DNA from: Rhodanobacter sp. T12-5
GTDB lineage: Bacteria; Pseudomonadota; Gammaproteobacteria; Xanthomonadales; Rhodanobacteraceae
Assembly (NCBI RefSeq): GCF_008329435.1
Contig: NZ_NPKN01000009.1
Span: 124,001-188,000, forward strand
Direction: 5' to 3'
DNA length: 64,000 nucleotides
Both the position numbers and the translations under genes were made by a program. Shown in pieces: positions 38,822 to 46,537 of the stretch (positions are counted from its first letter, which is position 1; the number at the start of each line of letters is the position of its first letter). The notes under the pieces are model-generated. The model saw only the letters and a program-made list of their open reading frames with translations, was not told where the DNA came from and did not search any database.

Positions 38822-39457
38822 CTACCTCCTCGGCGGATAAGGTCGGAGCAGCCGGCAGATGGCTTGCCGCTCCCCGGACAGGAACCCGAACGACCTCAGT
38901 TTCAGATCCAAGTGCGAGGTGGTCAACGGATTCACGCGAGGTTGGATTGAGCGGCGCCCCTGTTCGGAGGTCCACCATTTCGCTGCGCAGAGGAGCAAGC
39001 TCATACCAGCGGTCAAATGGGCGTCTTCGGGATACGTCTGCCGAAACCAGCCCAGCGTCTCATGGCTGAATCGTGCCCTGTTGGCGCCATGGCCACGTGG
39101 GTTGATGAGCTTGAAGACTTGGCGGGCGACGTAGTCGATCTCAAAAGCCGACTGGGGCGCCAGCTTCCGCAGGCGCTGGAGCACTGCCGCCTCGTCCAGC
39201 GTGCGGTTCAGAAGCCTCGGGTAGCACTCGATAGCTACCTTGTACGATGCGAAAGCCAGGGGGGCCCCATCACGGAGACAGTGAGGGTCATCGGTATGCC
39301 GCTCGATTGTCGGTGGCTCGCCTGCTGCGCCTGGAACGCTTTGCCGAATGCAGGATGCTGGTATCTCGGATCGCGGTTCCGGGACACCGGAGCGCGCTTC
39401 ACCGCACGAGGGGATCTCGGGGCACTGGGAGGAAGTATTCACTGTAGCTGCTCCCAC
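38822..39457 (-). CDS. Hypothetical protein of the Gp2-associated unit
   Basis: Up to 211 residues from a GTG at 39457; the true start may be further in. The C-terminal 140 residues look like a folded helical domain (LNRTLDEAAVLQRLRKLAPQ, DYVARQVFKLINPRGHGANR, HETLGWFRQTYPEDAHLTAG), while the first 60 are disordered and Pro/Ser-rich. No family recognised. Last of three minus-strand genes; it overlaps the AlpA-like gene by 19 bp. Confidence 0.5.
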   Translation of the reverse strand: MGAATVNTSSQCPEIPSCGEARSGVPEPRSEIPASCIRQSVPGAAGEPPTIERHTDDPHCLRDGAPLAFASYKVAIECYPRLLNRTLDEAAVLQRLRKLAPQSAFEIDYVARQVFKLINPRGHGANRARFSHETLGWFRQTYPEDAHLTAGMSLLLCAAKWWTSEQGRRSIQPRVNPLTTSHLDLKLRSFGFLSGERQAICRLLRPYPPRR

Positions 39458-39777
39458 CTATTCGCCCGGCTTGCACGGCGAACCATCCAACGCAGGACAT
39501 CTACCGTCCAATAGCGTCTTGGCGCTCTCTGCGAGCGCCGGCCACCAATCTCCTTGGGATAGGCTGGATCGAAATCAGCGTTGCTCTCGTCCTGCCATGC
39601 GTAGAAGTCGTGCTTGGTGTCACCGGTCACCCAGAGGACTTTGGACTTGCCCAGTACGGGCGGGAGGTTGTAGAGCTTGATGAGCTGATCGATCTGCTCC
39701 TCTTCCGACAGCACTCCGAATGGCACGAACGATGACGATGCCCCTGCGCACGGGGCATTCTTCTCCAAAGCGTCCAT
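39439..39777 (-). CDS. AlpA-like small DNA-binding protein
   Basis: 112 residues. The C-terminal 70 follow the AlpA/excisionase pattern: a helix ending GDTKHDFYAWQDE, a wing AYPKEIGGRRSQRAPRRYW and the final TVDVLRWMVRRAS, equivalent to the family's fYrw..fP.p..lG.r..rW...dv..W. AlpA proteins activate integrase or excision genes of P4/CP4 elements, so a role in mobility of this segment is possible. It lies 3 bp after the upstream 295-residue gene. Confidence 0.55.
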   Translation of the reverse strand: MDALEKNAPCAGASSSFVPFGVLSEEEQIDQLIKLYNLPPVLGKSKVLWVTGDTKHDFYAWQDESNADFDPAYPKEIGGRRSQRAPRRYWTVDVLRWMVRRASRANRWEQLQ

Positions 39778-39780
39778 GGG

Positions 39781-40668
39781 TTAGTCCTTCGTCGACTGGC
39801 GGCGAAGGACGGTCTGCCCGCTCCGCGAGGGCGTGGCCAGACCAGCATGAATCATCGGCGGCGGTACGAGCCTGATCGAGTTGCCGGGAAAGCGGCGATT
39901 TGCCAGCTCCTCGACCGCCATGCTCACTTGGTCGGGAACGCCGATGCAGTCAGTAGGGTAGCCCATCGCCATTCGGTACAAGATCTCGTCGCCGAACGGA
40001 TTGTCAAACATGTCGCCGTTGCGGAGGGCGACCGGATGGATCGCATGTCCGGCGACAACACCATCCTCCAGGTGAACGAACAGGACCCAGCCATTGAAGG
40101 TGCCGAAGTGCATGCCGGCGAGCTGGTGCTCATTCACGGCTTTGGCCAAATCCCAGAGATAGAGAGGGCCTTCGGCGAAGGTTTCGCTGTCTGGTGGTGC
40201 GAAGGGGCTCGGATCTTTGAGAATTAGGTCCTTACAGTTGAAGGTCTTTTCGTAATTCGCGATGCCGATGAAGTGCTCGGCTAGCTCGTTGACGCGCGCG
40301 AGCAGACGTTTGAGCTCATTGCGGTGAAATCCAAACTCGCCGGCCGCACTGTGTTCGCGAGCAACAGCGCTTTTCCGAAATGCCGCGGATTGCGCATGCG
40401 GTTCCAGCTTGTTGATGCGATTTGCATGGGTTATGAAACGGCGGTAACTGGTTGGCAGCGGCGCGAAGCCGATGTAGGCGGCGCTCAGTAAGCCATATGC
40501 TGAGATCTCTCCAGACCGAATAGAGTAGTGCAAGCGGTCAAAATGGAGTCGCGTGTGCTTGCGCAACGCGGAGGGGAAAGCCTCATACCAGGCGAGGGCG
40601 ACGGAGAGGTAGAACACATCTTCTTCGTCGAGACGCAGGCAGGCAGGAACGTTAGTCTTCGTGTCCAT
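39781..40668 (-). CDS. Hypothetical protein, first gene of the AlpA-like unit
   Basis: About 295 residues from MDTKTNVPACLRLDEEDVFY (ATG at 40668; an ATG at 40719 is also in frame). It has no signal peptide. A C-terminal region IRLVPPPMIHAGLATPSRS and a mid-region GPLYLWDLAKAVNEHQLAGM are notable, but I recognise no family. It may be expressed from a promoter near the TTACGCAA dyad upstream. Its position next to AlpA-like and Gp2-like genes suggests an element-maintenance role. Confidence 0.5.
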   Translation of the reverse strand: MDTKTNVPACLRLDEEDVFYLSVALAWYEAFPSALRKHTRLHFDRLHYSIRSGEISAYGLLSAAYIGFAPLPTSYRRFITHANRINKLEPHAQSAAFRKSAVAREHSAAGEFGFHRNELKRLLARVNELAEHFIGIANYEKTFNCKDLILKDPSPFAPPDSETFAEGPLYLWDLAKAVNEHQLAGMHFGTFNGWVLFVHLEDGVVAGHAIHPVALRNGDMFDNPFGDEILYRMAMGYPTDCIGVPDQVSMAVEELANRRFPGNSIRLVPPPMIHAGLATPSRSGQTVLRRQSTKD

Positions 40669-40711
40669 AGCGGTGAATACCCTTAACAAAAGAGCCGAAC
40701 AGGGGTCGGCG

Positions 40712-40746
40712 TTACGCAATCGGGAGACTGCGTCACTTTTGCGTAA
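40712..40746 (-). promoter_or_regulatory. Inverted repeat upstream of the AlpA unit
   Basis: TTACGCAA and TTGCGTAA, 8-bp arms separated by 19 nt, at 44-78 bp upstream of the 295-residue gene. Candidate operator. Confidence 0.4.
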
Positions 40747-41467
40747 GTAGGCTTCCCGCCTCTCTAGACCTTAGCTGGCCTGCCAGCGGAACTGGCGCTT
40801 ATAGGCTAAGTGCAGCGGGCTGTTTGCGTCAATCCTTCATCGTTCTGAGCTGTCCGACATACGCCTTCAACCGGGAATTCTTCGGGGCGCTCGCTATCAG
40901 GAGGGGTGTCGGACAACACGAAGCATTGACGAAGTCGCCTCTTCGGCGCTCGACGCTACTTTTGACCCAGAGCAAACACGCCCGACAGGCCGGCCTGCTA
41001 AAGGCTGCCGCCGTCGCTTACCCGCGCTCGTGACCAAATACCTCGACCGGATCGCGACCGTGTCGCGCCACCCAGAATAGCTCGGCGAAGTTTGGTGCGA
41101 CTGGTGTGCAAGGCCCGCACAGCCGCTTCTTCGGTCACATGGACGTATATAGTGGGTACAAATTCCATGTGGCTCTTTTAAATGCAAGCATAAACAGTAC
41201 TTTACAGGCGTTAACGAGCCCTCGTTTGGGCCCGTCCAGTCGTCGCAAGATGGCTACAAGTATGGGTATAAATGTCGAACCGTCGCCAGGCGACTTCCTT
41301 GAATTCAATGTCTTGAGCCACGCAACGGGTCCGATGCTCGGACCAGCTTCGGGCGAAAGCGGCCTCACGTGTAATGACCCAGCACTTCCTGCACAGGGCA
41401 GTTCGCCCAGATCGCCTTTCGGGGGGCCTGTGGCTGCGTGCGTTGTGCGTGTTGCCGCGGCGTTGAT
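40747..41467. other. Gene-free junction between the two island halves
   Basis: About 720 bp without a credible gene. At 41145-41164 it holds GTATATAGTGGGTACAAATT, which matches 16741-16760 upstream of integrase 1 with one base missing. This suggests the scar of an old integrase promoter or attachment arm. The segment separates the defence half from the metal half. Confidence 0.45.
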
Positions 41468-41765
41468 CAGCAGTTGCCCTCTCGGCTCATGCTTTAGGTG
41501 ATGCCCAGTTCGCCGAGCAGGCGCTTAAGCCTATCGCTGGTGTATTGGCTGCCCTGATCGGAATTGGTGCAACAGCGCATCGGCTCGCCCACGGCGTCAG
41601 ATCGCCATCATCAGGGCATCGGTGACCAGTTCGGTCGTCATGTGCGACTGCATCGACCAGCCCACGGCACGTCGCGAGTACAAGTCCAGCACCACTGCGA
41701 TGTAGAGCCAGCCCTCGGCCGTCACAGATAGCTGAACTCACTCAGGTTTGGGGAAGGCCGCTTCC
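41468..41765 (-). pseudogene. IS3-family transposase (OrfB) remnant
   Basis: On the minus strand: [20 protein letters not shown] then [20 protein letters not shown], a stop, and in the next frame NSDQGSQYTSDRLKRLLGEL and SMSREGN. These are the DDE-integrase blocks of IS3-type OrfB, with stops and a frameshift; both ends of the gene are absent. No inverted repeats could be matched. Confidence 0.8.
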
Positions 41766-41771
41766 GACCCA
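41756..41771 (+). repeat. Module-boundary repeat, copy A
   Basis: GGCCGCTTCCGACCCA, identical to 54952-54967. It lies between the IS3 remnant and the chromate genes. Confidence 0.6.
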
Positions 41772-41849
41772 AAGCGGACTCGATGTGAGCTGTTGTGCTT
41801 CCGTTTCCGAAGTACTACTCCAACCGGCAATCGCCTCGATATGCGAACG

Positions 41850-43247
41850 TTACATTGGGGCGGCAATGCCGAACCATTCGATTGCCATGCCCGCCAGACC
41901 GCTGACTAGCAGCACCCGGCCCATACCCACCTTGAAGCGCAACATCGCCAGCATGGCCGCCACGGCGATTACCGCGGAGGGCCATTGCAGCGTGGCCCAC
42001 GCCGGGACTTCCAGATGCGCCCAGCCCCATGGGCGTTCGTTCACCCGGGCGAAGACCGTGTGCAGGGTGAACCAGACCGACAGGTTCAACACCACGCCCA
42101 CCACGGCGGCGGTCACCGCTGACAACGCCGCGTGCAGTGCGCGATTGCTGCGCAGCGCCTCGATGTAGGGCGCGCCCAGAAAGATCCACAGGAAACACGG
42201 GGCGAAGGTCACCCAGGTGGTCAGCACGGAACCGGCGATACCCGCGACCATGGCCGACATGCCGGTCTGATGGTAGTAGGCGCCCAGGAAGGCAACGAAT
42301 TGCACCACCATGATCAGCGGACCCGGCGTGGTCTCGGCGAGGGACAGGCCATCGAGCATCTGCCCGGGCGTGATCCAGTGGAAGGTGGCGACCGCCCGTT
42401 GCGCGATGTAGGCGAGGACCGCATAGGCGCCGCCGAAGGTCACCACTGCCGTCTGGCTGAAGAACAACCCTTCCTTGACCAGCACGCTGTGCCGGCCCCA
42501 TAGCGCCATGACCGCGAGCACGGGCGTCCACCAGATGACCAGCCAGATCAGCGTGACGCGGATCGCCCGCAATGCCGATGGCTGCGTATGGGTCAACCCC
42601 CCTTGGCCGAGCAGGCGGTCGATCTGAAAGTCCGACGAGGCATCGGCCGCTGCCGAAGCGGGCGCGGGAAAGCTGGCGGGCGCCCACCAGCGCCCGAGCA
42701 GGCCCCACAGCCCGGCACCGAGCACGATCAGCGGAAATGGCACGTGGAAGAAGAAGATCGCCACGAAGGCGGCCAGGGCGATCAGCACCATGGTGCGGTT
42801 TTTGAGTGCCTTGCTGCCAATGCGGATGACCGCCTCCACCACCACCGCCAACACGGCGGCCTTCAATCCCACGAACACGGCCAACACCAACGGTACCTGG
42901 CCGTAGAGCGCGTAGACGATGCTCAAGGCGAGGATGGTGACGAAGCCCGGCAGCACGAACAGCACGCCGGCGATCAGTCCGCCGACCGTGCGGTGCATCA
43001 GCCAGGCGATGTAGATCGCCAGCTGGGTCGCCTCCGGCCCGGGCAGCAGCATGCAGTAGTTGAGGGCGTGCAGGAAACGCGCGTCGCTGATCCAGCGCCG
43101 CTTGTCCACCAGTTCGCGATGCATCAGCGCGATCTGTCCGGCGGGCCCGCCGAAGCTGAGCAAGCCGATCTTGGCCCACACCCGGGTAGCTTCGCGCAGC
43201 GAAACCGATAGCGTTTGATCGCTCGGAGCGTGGGCTTGGTCATTCAT
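41850..43247 (-). CDS. chrA: Chromate efflux transporter
   Basis: Inner-membrane CHR-family protein that expels chromate. 465 residues with two homologous CHR domains, the long-chain form. Signatures are seen in both halves: KIGLLSFGGPAGQIALMHRE and PGPEATQLAIYIAW in the first, TFGGAYAVLAYIAQRAV and LAETTPGPLIMVVQFVAFLG in the second. The ATG at 43247 follows a short ORF with an ATGA overlap; longer starts upstream look non-coding. It is the distal gene of chrB-DUF1259-chrA. Confidence 0.94.
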   Translation of the reverse strand: MNDQAHAPSDQTLSVSLREATRVWAKIGLLSFGGPAGQIALMHRELVDKRRWISDARFLHALNYCMLLPGPEATQLAIYIAWLMHRTVGGLIAGVLFVLPGFVTILALSIVYALYGQVPLVLAVFVGLKAAVLAVVVEAVIRIGSKALKNRTMVLIALAAFVAIFFFHVPFPLIVLGAGLWGLLGRWWAPASFPAPASAAADASSDFQIDRLLGQGGLTHTQPSALRAIRVTLIWLVIWWTPVLAVMALWGRHSVLVKEGLFFSQTAVVTFGGAYAVLAYIAQRAVATFHWITPGQMLDGLSLAETTPGPLIMVVQFVAFLGAYYHQTGMSAMVAGIAGSVLTTWVTFAPCFLWIFLGAPYIEALRSNRALHAALSAVTAAVVGVVLNLSVWFTLHTVFARVNERPWGWAHLEVPAWATLQWPSAVIAVAAMLAMLRFKVGMGRVLLVSGLAGMAIEWFGIAAPM

Positions 43248-43345
43248 CGGTAAAAGTCCCAGCGAAGCTTGGCAACCAGCATGTTGGAGATGGGCAAGGC
43301 GCGTGCATTCGGGTCGGTGAGCGCCAACGCCAGGATCGCGAGCAT
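43244..43345 (-). pseudogene. Short ORF, possible remnant of a membrane-protein C-terminus
   Basis: 33 codons ending ISNMLVAKLRWDFYR, with the stop overlapping the chrA ATG. The ending resembles the last strand of an outer-membrane protein (xAKLRWDF). It may be the leftover tail of a deleted gene or just a coupling leader for chrA. Confidence 0.35.
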
Positions 43346-43360
43346 GGCTGCGCCTCGCGT

Positions 43361-44287
43361 TCAATGCGCCGCGACAGCGGCCTGCGCATCCAGCGCCGCG
43401 CGGAATCCATGCGCCAATGCCGTTGCCTTGCCCTTGCCCCAGAAATGGGTGAAATAGAAATTCGGCTGGTCGTCCGTCATGTGGTTGTGCAGCGCCACCA
43501 CATGCACCCCCGCGTGGCGCAGCGCGCGCAGCACCGGCTGCACCTCGGCCGCGGTCATGATGAAGTCACCGTCCATGGCGGCCAGCGCGTCGCTTCCGCT
43601 GAACGCGGCCCAGGAAGTCAGGCCCATCGAGGCGCCGACGCTCTGGCCGTGCATGTGACCCATGCGGCCGACGGTGATCTTGGCCACGCCGCCATTCGAC
43701 TCCGCCTTGTGCCCGACGATCTTCGCCAGGGCGTCGGCATTGAGCTTGCCCGCCGTGGGCGTGGCACCGCCAAAACCGTCGGCCGGTTCGGCCCGTGCTG
43801 CACGCACCGCCTTGATCGCATCCCACACCGCCTTGACGTCGGCAGCCAGCGCCTGCGGCTGGCCTTCGCCGGCGATGTGCATGAAGTACACCTTCGGCTG
43901 ATCGAAGAAGAAATGGTTGTGCAGCGCGGTCACCTTGAGATCGTGCGCGAAGGCGGCATCCATCGCCGCGTCCACCTCGTCCTGGAACACCACCGTGTCG
44001 CCCATCACCATGGCGCGGTTGCCCATCGGCGTGAACGCCGCCCAAGAACCCAAGCCGGCGGTCGGCGCTAGCGGCATGCCGTCGACGGTGACCGGCACGT
44101 CGGCGCGACTCCAGCCGATTTTCACCACGCCATCGTCCGGGCGCTTGGCCGGTACGCCGGCGGCCTTGCCGATGGCAGATGTATCGAGCGTGGCGGCCAC
44201 GGTCGGCGCAGCAACAATCGCCAGACCCGCGGCGGCCAACAGCGTCCACAGCGGACGCGCCAAAGTGTGCGAAACACGAGCATTCAT
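43361..44287 (-). CDS. DUF1259 periplasmic protein in the chromate operon
   Basis: 308 residues with a signal peptide (ARPLWTLLAAAGLAIVAAPT ending VAA). Two repeats of the DUF1259 domain follow, each with a strand pattern and LHNH box: VTALHNHFFFDQPKVYFMHI and VVALHNHMTDDQPNFYFTHF. The histidines could bind metal. The family is often linked to chr and other metal loci but has no known activity. It overlaps chrB by 4 bp (ATGA), so it belongs to the operon. A periplasmic role in chromate handling is an inference from context. Confidence 0.85.
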   Translation of the reverse strand: MNARVSHTLARPLWTLLAAAGLAIVAAPTVAATLDTSAIGKAAGVPAKRPDDGVVKIGWSRADVPVTVDGMPLAPTAGLGSWAAFTPMGNRAMVMGDTVVFQDEVDAAMDAAFAHDLKVTALHNHFFFDQPKVYFMHIAGEGQPQALAADVKAVWDAIKAVRAARAEPADGFGGATPTAGKLNADALAKIVGHKAESNGGVAKITVGRMGHMHGQSVGASMGLTSWAAFSGSDALAAMDGDFIMTAAEVQPVLRALRHAGVHVVALHNHMTDDQPNFYFTHFWGKGKATALAHGFRAALDAQAAVAAH

Positions 44288-45246
44288 GCGGACTCTCCTG
44301 GGGTTTCGGGATACGCCGCGTAGAGGCTGTCGAGCACGATCGACATGTCGTCGAGCAACGCGTCGTCGTCCTCGCCATGGCGGGCGCGGGTGCCGGTCAT
44401 GACACTGGCGAAGCCGGCGGCGTCCGGCACGGGTACGCCGCCGATGTCGAGGTAACCGATCAGCCGTCCGAGCCGCGCGATCCGCGGATCGCGGTCGAGA
44501 CCGAAACTGGCCGCCAGCACCTCGAAACTCACCCGCGGCCCGACGTGGGTGAAGGCCGCGCCGTCGAAGTCGAAGCCCAGCGCGTCCGGCGGACAATCCG
44601 CCGACTTCGCCAGCCAGAGGAAGCGCGCCTGCGGGTCGATGAAGCGGCGGATCAGCCAGGCCGAGGCGACGCGGTCGATCCACAGGTGCCGGCGCGTCGC
44701 CCACAGGCGACCGTGGTAATCGGCCACCTTGCGGCGCGGGATCGGTGCCTGCACGGGGTGCGGTTCGTCCGGTGCGAACTGTGCGTTCAAGGCGTGCTCG
44801 GCGTCGGCCAGCGCCGCTTCCACCTGCTCGCGTGCGCTGCCGTCAAAGAAGTCGGTGGCGGCGATCCCTTCCAGCTCGCGCCGCATGCCTGCCAGCCGGC
44901 GGCGCGCTTCGATCTCGGCGAGTTGCGGCAACGCGGCACGCAGTGCGGCGAGGCGTTCCAGCCCTGGCGCATACGCCTGCGTGCGATCGAAGGCCGCGCG
45001 CAGTTCGGCCTCCTGTTCCGGCCCCGTCGCAGTGAAGGGCACCAGGTGGGCATTGCCGCCGGCACGGCCCACCTCGTCGGCCTGTCCGCGGAACAGCGCC
45101 CAAGCCGGCTCGCTGGCGGGCAACACGTACACACCGTCACGCAGGGCCGCCGCACCGGCGCCTTTCAGCGCCCGCCACAGCCGCATGCGCGACGCCGGAC
45201 TGCGTCCGCTCAAGGAGGCCACCAACATCAGCCAGGACTCAGCCAT
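44284..45246 (-). CDS. chrB: Chromate resistance protein / regulator ChrB
   Basis: 320 residues. The N-terminal domain (WLMLVASLSGRSPASRMRLW then ALKGAGAAALRDGVYVLP) is the DNA-binding-like ChrB N region. The C-terminal domain (HLWIDRVASAWLIRRFIDPQ then GPRVSFEVLAASFGL) is the ChrB C region. In Ochrobactrum, ChrB is a chromate-sensing regulator of the chr operon. It is the first gene, and its ATG directly abuts a dyad overlapping the promoter, which fits autoregulation. The start at 45246 allows a leaderless mRNA. Confidence 0.9.
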   Translation of the reverse strand: MAESWLMLVASLSGRSPASRMRLWRALKGAGAAALRDGVYVLPASEPAWALFRGQADEVGRAGGNAHLVPFTATGPEQEAELRAAFDRTQAYAPGLERLAALRAALPQLAEIEARRRLAGMRRELEGIAATDFFDGSAREQVEAALADAEHALNAQFAPDEPHPVQAPIPRRKVADYHGRLWATRRHLWIDRVASAWLIRRFIDPQARFLWLAKSADCPPDALGFDFDGAAFTHVGPRVSFEVLAASFGLDRDPRIARLGRLIGYLDIGGVPVPDAAGFASVMTGTRARHGEDDDALLDDMSIVLDSLYAAYPETPGESA

Positions 45247-45284
45247 GTAGCGAATACTACGAATGTGTTGTGAACGCTACAAGA
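45247..45284 (-). promoter_or_regulatory. chrB promoter and dyad operator
   Basis: On the minus strand TTGTAG, a 17-nt spacer, TAGTAT, then 7 nt to the ATG. The dyad GTAGCG / CGCTAC (22 nt apart) covers the -35 and runs to the start codon. Transcription would begin at or next to the ATG, predicting a leaderless message. Confidence 0.6.
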
Positions 45285-45417
45285 AGGTTGGTGGGCTTTG
45301 GGCGCTCCCTGATGCGATGGCTGCGGGACGAGGCCGACCGGTCCGCCAAAACCCCCTCGACCATGTCGCTGGCAGTACGATCGACAGGCAATCCTGACGT
45401 GGGAATCCAGTGGAGGC

Positions 45418-46440
45418 ATGGCGATGTTTCGTTGGAATAGACACTCGTCCGCCCTCGTGGCCGTGGCCGTTACCCTGTTGGCGGCAACCACGGCGGCCTG
45501 CGGCCACAACCCGCCCGCCTCGCTGCCGCTGTCCAAGGTCGCCGACGTACCGCTGAGTGGCGGCGCCACGCGCTGGGATTACGCGAGTCTCGATCCGGGC
45601 ACACACGTCCTGTTCCTGGCCCACATGGGCGATGGTGTGGTGACTGCGTTCGATACCCGCCGCCAGCGCGTGCTGGCCGACATTCCCGGGACCAACGACG
45701 TGCACGGCGTTCTCGCGATTCCCGAACTCGGTCGCGTCTACGCCTCGGCCACCGGCGACGACCAGGTCGTGGCGATCGACAGCAAAACACTGAAGATCAT
45801 CGCCCGCATGCCGGCGGGCGATTACCCCGACGGCATCGCCTACGCGCCGGACGCGCACAAGCTCTACGTCTCCGACGAGCACGGCGGCAGCGATACGGTC
45901 ATCGACGTGCGCAGCAACCAGCGGATCGCCACCATCCCGCTCGGTGGCGAGGTGGGCAACACCCAGTTCGACCCCGTCTCCAAGCGCATCTTCGCCAACG
46001 TGCAGACCCGCGCGCAGCTGGTCGAGATCGACCCGGCCACCGACAAGATCGTCGCGCGCATCGCGCTGCCGGGCGCCAAGGGCAACCACGGCCTCTACAT
46101 CGACGCCCCGGCGCGACTGGCCTTCATCGCCTGCGAGGATAACGACCGGTTGCTGGTGCTGGACCTGCAGACCCGCCGCGTGACCGCGTCCTTCGCCCTG
46201 GGCCACTCCCCCGACGTGCTGGCCTTCGATCCGGCGCTCGGCTGGCTCTACGTGGCGAGCGAGTCCGGCGTAGTAGCGCTGTTCGAGGTCAAGGGCCGCG
46301 CAGTACGCGAGCTTGGCCGCGCGTCGCTGGGCAGCAACGCGCACGTGGTCGCGGTCGATCCGCTCACGCACCGCGCGTACTTTCCGCTGAAGGACGTGCA
46401 CGGGCACCCGGTCCTGCGCATCATGCAGCCGCGCTCCTGA
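45418..46440 (+). CDS. YncE-like beta-propeller lipoprotein
   Basis: 340 residues. The N-terminus is a lipoprotein signal with a hydrophobic stretch LVAVAVTLLAATTAACG and a possible lipobox cysteine. The rest is a seven-bladed YVTN/YncE-type propeller: repeats such as RVYASATGDDQVVAIDSKTLKII, LYVSDEHGGSDTVIDVRSNQ and AFIACEDNDRLLVLDLQT. These are exported proteins of unknown ligand often found beside metal-resistance loci. It diverges from chrB. I use the ATG at 45418 (MAMFRWNRH); the ATG at 45424 is also possible. Confidence 0.8.
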   Translation: MAMFRWNRHSSALVAVAVTLLAATTAACGHNPPASLPLSKVADVPLSGGATRWDYASLDPGTHVLFLAHMGDGVVTAFDTRRQRVLADIPGTNDVHGVLAIPELGRVYASATGDDQVVAIDSKTLKIIARMPAGDYPDGIAYAPDAHKLYVSDEHGGSDTVIDVRSNQRIATIPLGGEVGNTQFDPVSKRIFANVQTRAQLVEIDPATDKIVARIALPGAKGNHGLYIDAPARLAFIACEDNDRLLVLDLQTRRVTASFALGHSPDVLAFDPALGWLYVASESGVVALFEVKGRAVRELGRASLGSNAHVVAVDPLTHRAYFPLKDVHGHPVLRIMQPRS

Positions 46441-46537
46441 GGCCGCCCTTGCCACCAACGGCCCAATCAGGCAGTGACCCCGAAGCTGGCAATGCCGCAT
46501 GCGTGCGCACTATCCGGCGCATGCGTACCATGCGGTG

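Noticed and set aside
41106-41501. A 131-codon plus-strand ORF near the integrase-leader scar
   Set aside because: It runs across the IS3 remnant in the wrong sense and has no motif or start signal.
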